64,000 nt of DNA from JAABVD01 sp965204545 (GTDB lineage: Bacteria; Verrucomicrobiota; Verrucomicrobiia; Opitutales; UBA2995). Shown here piece by piece: positions 42,952-51,109 of this stretch. The DNA lies in assembly GCA_965204545.1 (NCBI GenBank), contig CBDBFA010000003.1:2418001-2482000 (forward strand), in the 5' to 3' direction. Position 1 is the first letter of the stretch. Each line of letters starts with the position of its first letter. The translations under genes were made by a program, and so were the position numbers. The notes beneath the pieces are model-generated. The model did not search any database and was not told the DNA's origin. It was given only the letters and a program-made list of their open reading frames with translations.

Positions 42952-43403
42952 GCCGGTTTCAAAATTTCAAGTAGGCTTCACTGTTGGTAACAGCTCAGGT
43001 CCCTATAACCTGGATCGTCGGTTAGTATGAGAATGAAATTGGGCTTTGCCTCAAAGTTCAAGGAGGAAAGCAGTTAGCCCGCATTTCTCACTTACCGAGC
43101 GAACGCGACATCACCCAATCCTCTACAGCGCTCCGGCATACCGTCACTTACAGCGGCAGAGCAAGGATGCTCTTGCCCTACCGTTATTGATGATTGGTAG
43201 CCTACAGCGGCAGAGCAAGGATGCTCTTGCCCTACCGTTATTGATGATTGGTAGGGCTACTGCGTCCTCGCAGTGCCGATGCTACCCCCAAGAGGCTCCG
43301 CACGACACAGCGCAGGTCAAGTGACGCGGATGGGTGAAATTCAATTTGGAATCAGGAAGAAAATGAAACGCGGAAAGCGCAAACTGCACAAACTCCGCGG
43401 ATT
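42952..43403. repeat. Gap with complex repeat copy 2
   Basis: The complex repeat at 43079-43290 is the main feature. The remainder shows nothing I can name. Confidence 0.72.
43079..43290 (+). repeat. Complex intergenic repeat with GCTCTTGCC stem-loop, copy 2
   Basis: The unit CTACAGCGGCAGAGCAAGG...CTTGCCCTACCGTTATTGATG is present twice in tandem (about 43149-43200 and 43202-43253). GCATTTCTCACTTACCGAGCG at its start also occurs at 13480 in copy 1, and partly at 46708. Confidence 0.78.
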
Positions 43404-46400
43404 TCAATTAGTCGGTCCAAAGGCCTTTTTGATGCTGAGGTAGTAGCGGAGGCCGTCCGGCTCGTAGAGGAAACCGGGATAGCCGTTGGAATTCTGGTAG
43501 GCGGCAAAGGCTGTTGGCGGGTCGGTATCGAAGAGGTTTTCGATGCCGAGAGTGTAGGTGGTTCCGGCTAACCAGCCTCCCCGTTCCGGCGGCAGATTGT
43601 AGGCCAACTGCATGTCCCACAGCAGACGATCGTCCACCTCGCTCAGTTCGAAGTTGCGGTCGATGTCGACAAAACCGGAGGTGTAATGGCCGGCCAGGAA
43701 GATTTCGAAGTTCCGGTAGTCCCAACCAAAGGTGGTGGTGAATTTGTATTCGAGATAGCCGTCCTGATTCGAGCCCACGTTGGTGATGACGAGCGGCTCC
43801 CCGTCCCTGGTTCCGACTTGTACATCGCTGCCTTGCGGTTCGCGAAGGGCCAGTGAGGTTCCCGAGCCGTAACCGACCAGGTCGAAAGCGGTGGCTGTGG
43901 GGCTGCTTTGGATGAGGGCCTCCAGCAGCCAGGTGAAGTTGAACCCCCAGTGGAATATTCCGAGGTTGTCCGTCTGAAGGATGTAGTTGGTCCCCAGGTC
44001 GATGCCGTTAAAGGTGGCGTAACCGGAGTTCTGAAACAAGGTATCCAGGAGAAGGATATTGTTCTGACTGTCCAAATGGACATTTTCCCCAGGGGCAAGG
44101 GGATCGCCGGCGAAGATGCGATCAGCCGTATCCTGCGGGTTGTTGGACACCGCTCCACTGCGTTTGATTTGCCAATAATCCAGGTTGAGAGTGAAGTTTT
44201 CCAAAAAATTGGGGGATAGGACGGCCCCCAGGCTCAAGCTTTCAGAAGATTCGGGTTCAAGTTGGGGGTTGCCCGCGACCGTGACGGGAATTTCCGGGTT
44301 GATGTCATCCGGGTTCCAGGGATTGGAAATGGTGGCCAGACCGCTGGTCTTGCCAGCGAAAAGTTCAAAGAGAGATGGCTCCCGGAAGCCATTGCTCCAA
44401 CTGCCCCGCAAGATAAAGTCCTGGGTGGGGGCGAAGCGGGAGCTGATTTTCGGCACGAAAGTGGACCGTTTGCTGGTGACGAAGTCCTCGTAACGCCCTG
44501 CCAGGCTTATGTCCCAGTTGTAAATGGGGGCAAGCATCTGAGGTCCGATGATGGGCACGGAGCTTTCGAAGACGAAGGCCTGTATGTCGCGGCTGGCATT
44601 GGTATAGGTTCGGGTTGATGACCCTACCATGTCCCCGCTGTCCTGGGATGTGTCGGGATATTGGTTAATCGATTCCCGCCGCCAATCGTAACCGAGGGCC
44701 AGCCCCAGGTCGCCGCCCGGAAGAGCGTATAGGTTTTCGGAGGATACATGGGCATGGGCGAACCGTACTTCGGAATTGCCCGCGTTGTGGATGGCAACGA
44801 CAGCATGCTCGGCCAGGGCTCGGTTGCTTTCGTTCCAATAACCGTCAAACTGGGAGGCGCCAAAGGGATTGTAAGGCTGGGTGCCCAGGTCGAGAAATTG
44901 GCTGCTGGATGGGTCGAACCAAGGGTCGGCCGCGTTCATCAGGCGGTTTAGGCGGCTGGCGGAAACACTCTGAAACACGCTTAGTTCCTCTACGCGGCTG
45001 ATTCGGGCGCCCGAGTCGAAACTCCAATTGGTGTCGCCGACTTCCAGTTCTTTCCCTTTCAGCTCCGCCGTGGCGAAGTAGGCCTCGGTGTAGGTGTCGA
45101 CCAACCGCCGGCCGAATTCTTCCAGTCTGGCCCGGGTCACCCCTTCGAGATCCTGATTGAAGGGGTTGAAAGGGTTGTATGCACCGGGGGCCAATTCGCT
45201 CAGACGATAGAAATCCTGGCCGCCCTCCGTATACTTCACGTAGCCCGGTTCCGCGACCCCGTCCACGTTCGAAGTGGGGAGGCTAATGGGAAGGGGGGTG
45301 CGTGCGGGGATGACCAGGCTGGTGCCGCTCAAATTTCGGAAAGGCCCGGTGGCGGCAGGGGCAAGAGCATCATTTGCATCCGCCCTGGTGTAACTGAAGT
45401 CAGCGGAAGCGGTGATGGCATCGGATAATTTCCGTTTGAAGTTGAGAAAGGTACCCATCCGTTCAATTCGCGGGGTGGCCGGCGCCAGGAGGTTGTAGTT
45501 GTAACGCGAGTGCATGCCGAAGCCGCCCAGATAGGTGTACTGGTCCGCCGTCAGGTTGCCGTCGTTGTTTTCGATATTGGCGTTTGCTGTGCGCGTGCCG
45601 TCCGGGTTGGAAGGACCGGAAGTGACCAGAACGGCCCTTTCCGGAGGGGAGGGCATACCCTCGGCGTCCAAACCGGGGATAAGTCCACCCGGGCCCAGAC
45701 CGAGCGCTTCGCGGGCGGCGGCGGCGGAGATTTGTATGTTGATGGGAATCGCATTGGAACTGAGAAAGGGCGGGACGGCCGAATAGGGGCGGTCCGCATT
45801 GGAGATGGGGTTTTTCTTCAGGTAAAAGACGCTGCCGGTGATGTTTGCATCGGAACCGCCGACTCCGAAGACGACACTGCTGTAGAATTCGGAGGAATCC
45901 GTGCTGGTAATATCATTGCCGTAGCGAGTTACAAATTCCGCGCCCTCGTATTCGGTGTTGGTAATGATATTGATCACCCCGGCAACGGCGTCCGCGCCGT
46001 AGGTGGCGGAGGCCCCTTCTTTCAGCACCTCGATCCGTTTAATGGCACCTACCGGGATGGAGTTCAGATCGATGAAAGCGGTAGTGCCGCCCGATCCGGT
46101 CGGCCAGGGAGCGACCCGTATGCCGTTGACCAGAATCAGAGTGGAGTCGGGCCCGAGCCCTCTCAAGGAAACAGAGGAAGCCCCTGGGGTAAATCCGGTC
46201 TGATTATTCTGCATGGGAACGGCTCCAGCGTTGTTGATGGGCAGGGTTTGCAGGAACTCCTCTGCCGTAACGTAGCCGATGGAGTCGAAATCCTTGCGTT
46301 CAATCACCTGCACCGGCACTGAAGTGGCTTCATTGGAAAGCAGTAACGAGCCGGTTGTTACGAATTCCTCCAATTCATAGATTTCCGGGAAGATTTCCTC

Positions 46401-46496
46401 TGAACCGTCCTGCGCCACTGAGACTGAGCAGAAGAGGAGGGAAATCAGAGACCAATAGCAAATTTTGGGAGCCATCCTCTTGGGAAGCTGCGCCAT
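43404..46496 (-). CDS. TonB-dependent receptor adjoining the RiPP cluster
   Basis: The roughly 1030-residue outer-membrane protein has an N-terminal signal (CYWSLISLLFCSVSVAQ), a YELEEFVTTGSLL motif and plug motifs GLGPDSTLILVNGIRV and IKRIEVLKEGASATYGADAV, ending in a barrel with LYEPDGLRYYLSIKKAFG. The start is uncertain: a GTG at 46529 and ATGs at 46496 and 46475 are in frame; 46496 is used. It lies 280 bases from the halogenase gene, separated by a tailed palindrome and a GATC array. It may take up the halogenated peptide or its substrate, but proximity is the only evidence. Confidence 0.88.
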   Translation of the reverse strand: MAQLPKRMAPKICYWSLISLLFCSVSVAQDGSEEIFPEIYELEEFVTTGSLLLSNEATSVPVQVIERKDFDSIGYVTAEEFLQTLPINNAGAVPMQNNQTGFTPGASSVSLRGLGPDSTLILVNGIRVAPWPTGSGGTTAFIDLNSIPVGAIKRIEVLKEGASATYGADAVAGVINIITNTEYEGAEFVTRYGNDITSTDSSEFYSSVVFGVGGSDANITGSVFYLKKNPISNADRPYSAVPPFLSSNAIPINIQISAAAAREALGLGPGGLIPGLDAEGMPSPPERAVLVTSGPSNPDGTRTANANIENNDGNLTADQYTYLGGFGMHSRYNYNLLAPATPRIERMGTFLNFKRKLSDAITASADFSYTRADANDALAPAATGPFRNLSGTSLVIPARTPLPISLPTSNVDGVAEPGYVKYTEGGQDFYRLSELAPGAYNPFNPFNQDLEGVTRARLEEFGRRLVDTYTEAYFATAELKGKELEVGDTNWSFDSGARISRVEELSVFQSVSASRLNRLMNAADPWFDPSSSQFLDLGTQPYNPFGASQFDGYWNESNRALAEHAVVAIHNAGNSEVRFAHAHVSSENLYALPGGDLGLALGYDWRRESINQYPDTSQDSGDMVGSSTRTYTNASRDIQAFVFESSVPIIGPQMLAPIYNWDISLAGRYEDFVTSKRSTFVPKISSRFAPTQDFILRGSWSNGFREPSLFELFAGKTSGLATISNPWNPDDINPEIPVTVAGNPQLEPESSESLSLGAVLSPNFLENFTLNLDYWQIKRSGAVSNNPQDTADRIFAGDPLAPGENVHLDSQNNILLLDTLFQNSGYATFNGIDLGTNYILQTDNLGIFHWGFNFTWLLEALIQSSPTATAFDLVGYGSGTSLALREPQGSDVQVGTRDGEPLVITNVGSNQDGYLEYKFTTTFGWDYRNFEIFLAGHYTSGFVDIDRNFELSEVDDRLLWDMQLAYNLPPERGGWLAGTTYTLGIENLFDTDPPTAFAAYQNSNGYPGFLYEPDGLRYYLSIKKAFGPTN

Positions 46497-46585
46497 TTGC
46501 AAAGGCTTGAATAGCCCTATACGAATCACAGATTTACCGGTTATGGATTAACCGGCCATCTGTCAAGCTCTCGTTGAGACCACAG

Positions 46586-46633
46586 AGGCGCCGGGGGCGC
46601 CAATTAAGAATTAGGAATTAGGAATTAGGAATG
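46586..46633 (+). repeat. GGCGCC palindrome with GGAATTA tail
   Basis: GGCGCCGGGGGCGCCAATTAAGAATTAGG continues; as at 33748. Confidence 0.8.
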
Positions 46634-46675
46634 GGGAGAAAGACGAACCACGGATCACACGGATAAACACGGATA

Positions 46676-46703
46676 ATCTTGATCGTGATCATGATCGTGA
46701 TCG
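46676..46703 (+). repeat. GATC hexamer array
   Basis: Four GATC sites at 6-bp spacing, followed by TTACCGAGCGAAGCGACATC, which also occurs in the complex repeats. Confidence 0.82.
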
Positions 46704-46776
46704 TTACCGAGCGAAGCGACATCTTCCAATTGAAACATTGATCCGATTTCGTCGGAACAGAAAATAACGGAGGGCG

Positions 46777-47985
46777 CTAACACCCGAGCCCCTGGGAAAC
46801 CTGGCAATAACTGGTGAGGGGGACCGCGCACATTCGGTTCCAGTCCGATTTGTCGATGACCGACTGGTTCATCAGTCCGATCATTTCGTCGAATCTGCCG
46901 AGGGCGTCACAATCCACCAACACGGGATCCGCCGCTTTTCGGTGGCGAGGCCAAGCGCGGTCGCGGGCGTAGCGCCAAAATCCGCTGTCGTACCTGGAGC
47001 CGCAGGAGTAGTGCCAACCGACGAACAGGCCGTAGCGGAGCATGTTGTTGATGAGAAATCGGTTAACTACCGGAGCGTCGAGCTCGATGTGCTCTGGGGG
47101 CCGGTTGAGTCTCATGTGGAGAACCATCCCGATCTGCAACTGCGCCGAAACGATTGCCGTTGCTTCGAGGGGCTCCATGAAGGCCGCCGCGTTGCCGATC
47201 CGGGCCACCGCGCCATCGTATATCTGGCGATGGACAAAATTGGGAAACGGGATGACTGCGCGTTGCTCGAATTCCGATACGCCATCGGTTTCCAGGAACG
47301 CGTCGAAGTCCGATTCGATTTCGGCAAGGCTGGATAAATCGCGGTTGAAAATGTACCCGTAAGATGTGTGCACGGTCAGCGGAATGACGAATATCCAGCC
47401 GTGCGGACGGGCAACGGCGCGGGTGTAGGTAGGTTGCAGAACGAGTCCTTGCCTTTCTTCTTGGACGATGGCCGGACAGCGGCGGATGACGGCTGTATTG
47501 GTGGGGATGAAGGAAATGTCGATGTGCCGGTCCGGATGAAGTTCCTTGGGAAATCCGCGGGCATCGAAGACCAAGTCGTAGCGTTCCGGGGCCAAGCCTT
47601 CGAATTCCACTTGGGCGCCACCCTCTACCCTGGTTATATTGAGCACTTTCGCGTCGACGTGGCGCGCGCGCGTGCTTTCGTGCAGCAGGTCCGTCATCGT
47701 GTCGGCGGAAAGGTGATAAGCGTAGGACACCTGTTGCGGGGTGAAGTAGTGGATGAAATCCCGGTTGCGCCGGCCCCATCCCTGGAACGCCACCCCGTAC
47801 TTGCGCGTTCCGTTCAAGCGCTGCTGGACGGTCTCATGGGGAAGATCGGTCAGTTTCCGCAATTCCTGAACGAGGCTCGGCCAACTGCCTTCACCCACTC
47901 CGATGACCGGGATGCGGGAGTCGTAAATGTGGTGTAGCTCGTGGTCCCTGTCCGAGTGAAGACGCGTCACGGTGGCGGCCGCCAT
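46777..47985 (-). CDS. Flavin-dependent tryptophan halogenase, start codon unclear
   Basis: The ATG-initiated frame codes for 402 residues with the catalytic Lys62 in GTRKYGVAF, the IPVIGVGEGSWPSL motif and FMEPLEATAI near the C-terminus, all typical of tryptophan halogenases. The WxWxIP motif is GWIFVIPL (second Trp replaced by Phe). The FAD-binding GxGxxG motif is translated upstream of this ATG as IAVVGRGTAGS (48018-47986), and the frame remains open to a TAA at 48085-48087 with no ATG, GTG or TTG. The gene thus starts at ATT/ATA (48042-48037) or has lost its start. Divergent from the precursor gene; it may halogenate the Trp of the core. Confidence 0.85.
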   Translation of the reverse strand: MAAATVTRLHSDRDHELHHIYDSRIPVIGVGEGSWPSLVQELRKLTDLPHETVQQRLNGTRKYGVAFQGWGRRNRDFIHYFTPQQVSYAYHLSADTMTDLLHESTRARHVDAKVLNITRVEGGAQVEFEGLAPERYDLVFDARGFPKELHPDRHIDISFIPTNTAVIRRCPAIVQEERQGLVLQPTYTRAVARPHGWIFVIPLTVHTSYGYIFNRDLSSLAEIESDFDAFLETDGVSEFEQRAVIPFPNFVHRQIYDGAVARIGNAAAFMEPLEATAIVSAQLQIGMVLHMRLNRPPEHIELDAPVVNRFLINNMLRYGLFVGWHYSCGSRYDSGFWRYARDRAWPRHRKAADPVLVDCDALGRFDEMIGLMNQSVIDKSDWNRMCAVPLTSYCQVSQGLGC

Positions 47986-48030
47986 GGATCCTGCGGTTCC
48001 TCGCCCGACAACTGCGATCTTCTGTAAAGG

Positions 48031-48098
48031 TTTGGGAATTATAACTGCAAATTGGAAAGGGAAGCTGGCATTGTCAATTTGTCGTTATAATTCCCCAA
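48031..48098. promoter_or_regulatory. 24-bp imperfect inverted repeat between halogenase and precursor genes
   Basis: The left arm TTTGGGAATTATAAC and CAAATTG (48031-48054) matches, inverted, CAATTTG and GTTATAATTCCCCAA (48075-48098) with one mismatch in the outer 15 bases, a 2-base bulge and a 20-base spacer. The arms hold TATAAT-like sequences on both strands. It could be an operator for the divergent promoters or a long hairpin in the halogenase message. Confidence 0.65.
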
Positions 48099-48210
48099 TT
48101 AAATTTATAGCTCTAATGAGACTTGACCCCGCCGAAAAGATGCGTTCAATTGATCCAAAGAAATTCTTAAGTAAAGGATTTCTTTAGTCATTATTATCAA
48201 CTACCTAAAT

Positions 48211-48218
48211 AAGGAGGT
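48211..48218 (+). promoter_or_regulatory. Strong ribosome binding site of the precursor gene
   Basis: AAGGAGGT lies 5 bases before ATG 48224, the best Shine-Dalgarno of the window. Upstream, AAAGAAAT (48157-48164) and ATTTCTTT (48178-48185) form a small inverted repeat. Confidence 0.8.
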
Positions 48219-48223
48219 ACCCT

Positions 48224-48475
48224 ATGAAAAGTGGAGATGAAATGCTTCAGCATATTGTTGAGAAATCAGCCCTGGATGCCGATTTCAGGAAGGAGCTTAT
48301 CGCAGATCCGAAGGCCAGCATCAGTCAGGAATTGGGCATTACCATTCCCGAGTCGATGAACATCGAGATCCACGAAAGCGATATGCAGACGGTGCATCTT
48401 GCCTTGCCACCGGATCCGCACATTACTGAGGAGCAACTCGAGGCTGTCTCTGCCGGCCTTTGCTGCTGCTGGTAA
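48224..48475 (+). CDS. NHLP-leader RiPP precursor with LCCCW core
   Basis: The 83-residue product has a nitrile-hydratase-like leader (LLQHIVEKSALDADFRKELI-type helix, then IADPKASISQELGI, ending EEQLEAVSAG at residues 69-78) and a predicted core of five residues, LCCCW. The leader ends Ala77-Gly78, the usual cleavage site for C39 exporters. The leader family is NHLP/proteusin. The AAGGAGGT site and the downstream terminator show a real, highly translated small gene. Halogenation of the C-terminal Trp by the divergent halogenase, and modification of the three Cys by the operon's other enzymes, are inferences. Confidence 0.88.
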   Translation: MKSGDEMLQHIVEKSALDADFRKELIADPKASISQELGITIPESMNIEIHESDMQTVHLALPPDPHITEEQLEAVSAGLCCCW

Positions 48476-48549
48476 ACCCGGTACGGTAACAGGCGATTGG
48501 CCGGTCCGGATGCGGAACAAACCGCATTTGAGCACGGCTTGGATTTAAC

Positions 48550-48592
48550 ACCCATTTGCCTCGTCTCCGGACGGAGCAAATGGGTATTTTTT
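48550..48592 (+). terminator. Rho-independent terminator of the precursor gene
   Basis: ACCCATTTGC (48550-48559) pairs with GCAAATGGGT (48576-48585) across a GC-rich loop, followed by ATTTTTT. Confidence 0.9.
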
Positions 48593-48661
48593 GTACGTTT
48601 CAGTCCGCATTTCTCACAAAATTCGTAAGGCACGGGGAATGACCCCGACACTGGAATGACA

Positions 48662-49780
48662 TTAGACCGCTACCGCTCCGGAAAGCACCATGAACACATA
48701 GCCTTTTGCTTTTCGAAGGCGATTTTCAGATAGTACGAGCTTGATGTGATGAATGCCGCGCAGCAGTAGAAAAGGCCCGGACTTTGCAAAGAGCGTCGTC
48801 GGTTTGGATACCCAGCCAGCCAGCGCCTTGAGCTTCTCCGGAACTACGAGATCCTCTTGACCCAGGGCTTCCAAAAACGGATCCCAATCAGTCAGGCCGT
48901 CGAGCCAATAACGTGAGTCCTTGGTATACCTCTGCTTGACGATGAGGGTCAGACCAAGCGTCGGGCCGAGACCGCCTTCCCGAACGTCGATATTTACCCC
49001 GATTCTGACGACATTGGCGCGTTCCTTGAATCGCGAGACCACGGATTCGACAGCCGAGAGCTGACCCGGCCAACCCGTATCCTCCAGATAGGAACACAAT
49101 TCCCGGCATGTCTTGAAGCCCATGACGGCCAAGCGGATAGCCCGTGAGCGAGACGGGAATACGCCGAACGAATCCATTCGCGTATCTCCCGGCTGCGCCA
49201 GGTAGGCTCGTTCGACGTTCTTCCGTTCTGCCTCGTTCCTCTCCCAGCCTACGCAGGAAACGAGCGCGTCAACCACCGTAGCGACATCTTTCACCTGATC
49301 ACCGGCGCCGAGAATCGGGCGTTCGCCGGGTCTCAGGAACATCGCCGGATGCGGAGATTCGCCGTCCCGCGCCGATCCTATGTCGTATTCCAGCATCAAC
49401 TTGCGGCCGACGATCTCTGGCAGGGGCGAGTTGTCGGCGTCCATTTGTCTGAACAGCCGCGCAATGGATCTCGCGGTCTCATCTGTCCCGTCAGTCTGCG
49501 CTCGCTTCTCGAAAAACGCCGCCGTTCGGGTTCCGCCCGACAAGGAAACGCCGAAATCCGCCTTCGGTCCAGGTTCATGCAGCGGGAGTTCGAAGCCGAA
49601 GGGGAGAGCGCCTATCGTGATCGGGTGTTGCCGGGCACATTCGAGTATGCGCTCCCATTCGGGATTTCCGATCAGGACCGGCGAAATCCTGTTTCGAAAG
49701 TTCCCAAGCAAGTCGCTCATGGTACCGCCCTCCTGGGCGAGACGGTCCTGGGTCACTGCGACTGCCTGGTCAATATCCAT
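48662..49780 (-). CDS. Unrecognised 372-residue protein in the RiPP operon
   Basis: I do not recognise a family. The protein is soluble, without a signal peptide or membrane segments. Notable strings are MFLRPGERPILGAGD, DSFGVFPSRSRAI, VVRIGVNIDVREGG and, near the C-terminus, LLRGIHHIKLVLSENR and KAKGYVFM. The ATG at 49780 has GAGG upstream and lies 17 bases after the stop of the leader-fused enzyme gene, so both are cotranscribed and probably cooperate. A peptide-modifying or partner-binding role is inferred from position only. Confidence 0.72.
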   Translation of the reverse strand: MDIDQAVAVTQDRLAQEGGTMSDLLGNFRNRISPVLIGNPEWERILECARQHPITIGALPFGFELPLHEPGPKADFGVSLSGGTRTAAFFEKRAQTDGTDETARSIARLFRQMDADNSPLPEIVGRKLMLEYDIGSARDGESPHPAMFLRPGERPILGAGDQVKDVATVVDALVSCVGWERNEAERKNVERAYLAQPGDTRMDSFGVFPSRSRAIRLAVMGFKTCRELCSYLEDTGWPGQLSAVESVVSRFKERANVVRIGVNIDVREGGLGPTLGLTLIVKQRYTKDSRYWLDGLTDWDPFLEALGQEDLVVPEKLKALAGWVSKPTTLFAKSGPFLLLRGIHHIKLVLSENRLRKAKGYVFMVLSGAVAV

Positions 49781-49797
49781 GATCTCGCCTCACGGAA

Positions 49798-51105
49798 TCA
49801 GCCGGAATCTTCCAGGAATTCGACGAGACGCTCCAGGGCTTCGATGCAAAAGGCTGAGGTCAGGGATTCAGATCCATGCCCGATCTGGCCTACGGCGCCC
49901 CACTTCAGCGTTTGGTCGCCAAAAGCGAGAAGCTCCGGCCAACTGCCGTCTTCCCGTTGCCAAGCCATGAACCTCTCTATTTCGCGTTTCGGATCAATGC
50001 GTCCGAGGCTGCCGACATTGTAGAGCGCCGCCATGGCCTGGGCGGTCTGAAGGATGTTGCCGAATTCCCCCTGCGGGTCGCGCAATCCGAGGATGCGATC
50101 TGCCAGGAGGGGGCGCAGTCGATGAAGAGCAGGCTGCGCGCGGATCATGGCACGGCTCGTGGCGTAATAGATCGAGACCGTGTCCGGATACCACTTGGAC
50201 GAGCCCTCGAGCCGGTCTTCGGTAATCATGGATTCCAACCATCGTTGGGCATCCCTGGTTTCGGGGCGATGGCCAAGGCAGGCGATGACGTTGGCATTGA
50301 CTACGGGGTCGGCTTCGATGCGAAAGGTCGATACCACATTGGGTTCGCCTAACTCCAGAACCCAGGTCGTGAAACAACCCTTCTCATCCCTGTTGGCCAG
50401 TATTCGCGGAACGTTCCTTTCCAGCAAGATCCAGGGGTGAGTCCCGATAGCAAGTGAACAAAGTGTGGTACTGTCGAGATCCTGGGGAAGATGGCGGTAG
50501 TAGCGCCAGAATCCCGGATATTCCATCATGTCGACGAGATACGCCTTGGTACGGTTACAGATGGCCTTGGCCACCGCTTCATTGCTACTTTCCAAGGCAA
50601 GCAGACAGAGAGCTGAAACGAACGGAGGTTTCTCGTAGTGCCGTGGTATGTCCGGGTCGGCGACATTGAACCGGATGCAATGCCAAGCCCCGTTTTGATC
50701 GACGGTTGATTCGAGGAAGGCCAAGCCACGGCGGATGCTCTCCTTGCCTGCTTTGACCAGCGCCTCGGGGGAAAGGGAATTCACCCAGGGAGCCGCAGTT
50801 TGGGCTGCGGGGGGGCGAATGGGCGGGGCTGGATCGTACATCGTCCTCTTGAGAAATTCGAGTGAGGCAGCGCCGGTCCTGGCTGCTTTCCGTTCTTCCG
50901 CGCTGAACCTGCTCCCGGGGGGAAGCACCAAATGGGTCGAGGTATCGGTTTCTTCGTGCACGTGAACCTCATGGCCGTCGTCCAGCGGCAAACCGAGTTC
51001 CCGCTCCACCGCATCCCTGGGATTGGCCAGTAGGCGAGCGCGAAATTCGCTGTCATTCCCGGCTTTTTCGAGAAGGCGTTCCGTGGCGTTGACGGGTATT
51101 TTCAT
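49798..51105 (-). CDS. NHLP-leader domain fused to an alpha/alpha-barrel (terpene-cyclase/prenyltransferase-like) enzyme
   Basis: The 435-residue protein has two parts. Residues 1-78 (NATERLLEKAGND, LANPRDAVERELGLPL, HLVLPPGSRFSAEE, Gly78) align gaplessly with the precursor leader (23 of 78 identical). The rest (about 110-430) has helical repeats with SIRRGLAFLESTVDQNGAW, DLDSTTLCSLAIG, DPVVNANVIACLG and WQREDGSWPE, resembling the alpha/alpha barrels of squalene-hopene cyclases and prenyltransferase beta subunits. DLDST is only similar to the cyclase DxDD acid, so activity is uncertain. ATG 51105 (4 bases after the ABC2 stop) starts the leader; an in-frame upstream extension reads antisense of other genes. 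Confidence 0.82.
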   Translation of the reverse strand: MKIPVNATERLLEKAGNDSEFRARLLANPRDAVERELGLPLDDGHEVHVHEETDTSTHLVLPPGSRFSAEERKAARTGAASLEFLKRTMYDPAPPIRPPAAQTAAPWVNSLSPEALVKAGKESIRRGLAFLESTVDQNGAWHCIRFNVADPDIPRHYEKPPFVSALCLLALESSNEAVAKAICNRTKAYLVDMMEYPGFWRYYRHLPQDLDSTTLCSLAIGTHPWILLERNVPRILANRDEKGCFTTWVLELGEPNVVSTFRIEADPVVNANVIACLGHRPETRDAQRWLESMITEDRLEGSSKWYPDTVSIYYATSRAMIRAQPALHRLRPLLADRILGLRDPQGEFGNILQTAQAMAALYNVGSLGRIDPKREIERFMAWQREDGSWPELLAFGDQTLKWGAVGQIGHGSESLTSAFCIEALERLVEFLEDSG

Positions 51106-51109
51106 GAAC

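Noticed and set aside
48061..48100. Sigma-70 promoter TTGTCA/TATAAT for the precursor
   Set aside because: The two boxes are only 9 bp apart; the inverted repeat is a better description.
48476..48661. Second precursor peptide after 48475
   Set aside because: No leader-type frame with a ribosome binding site is seen; the terminator at 48550 ends the unit.
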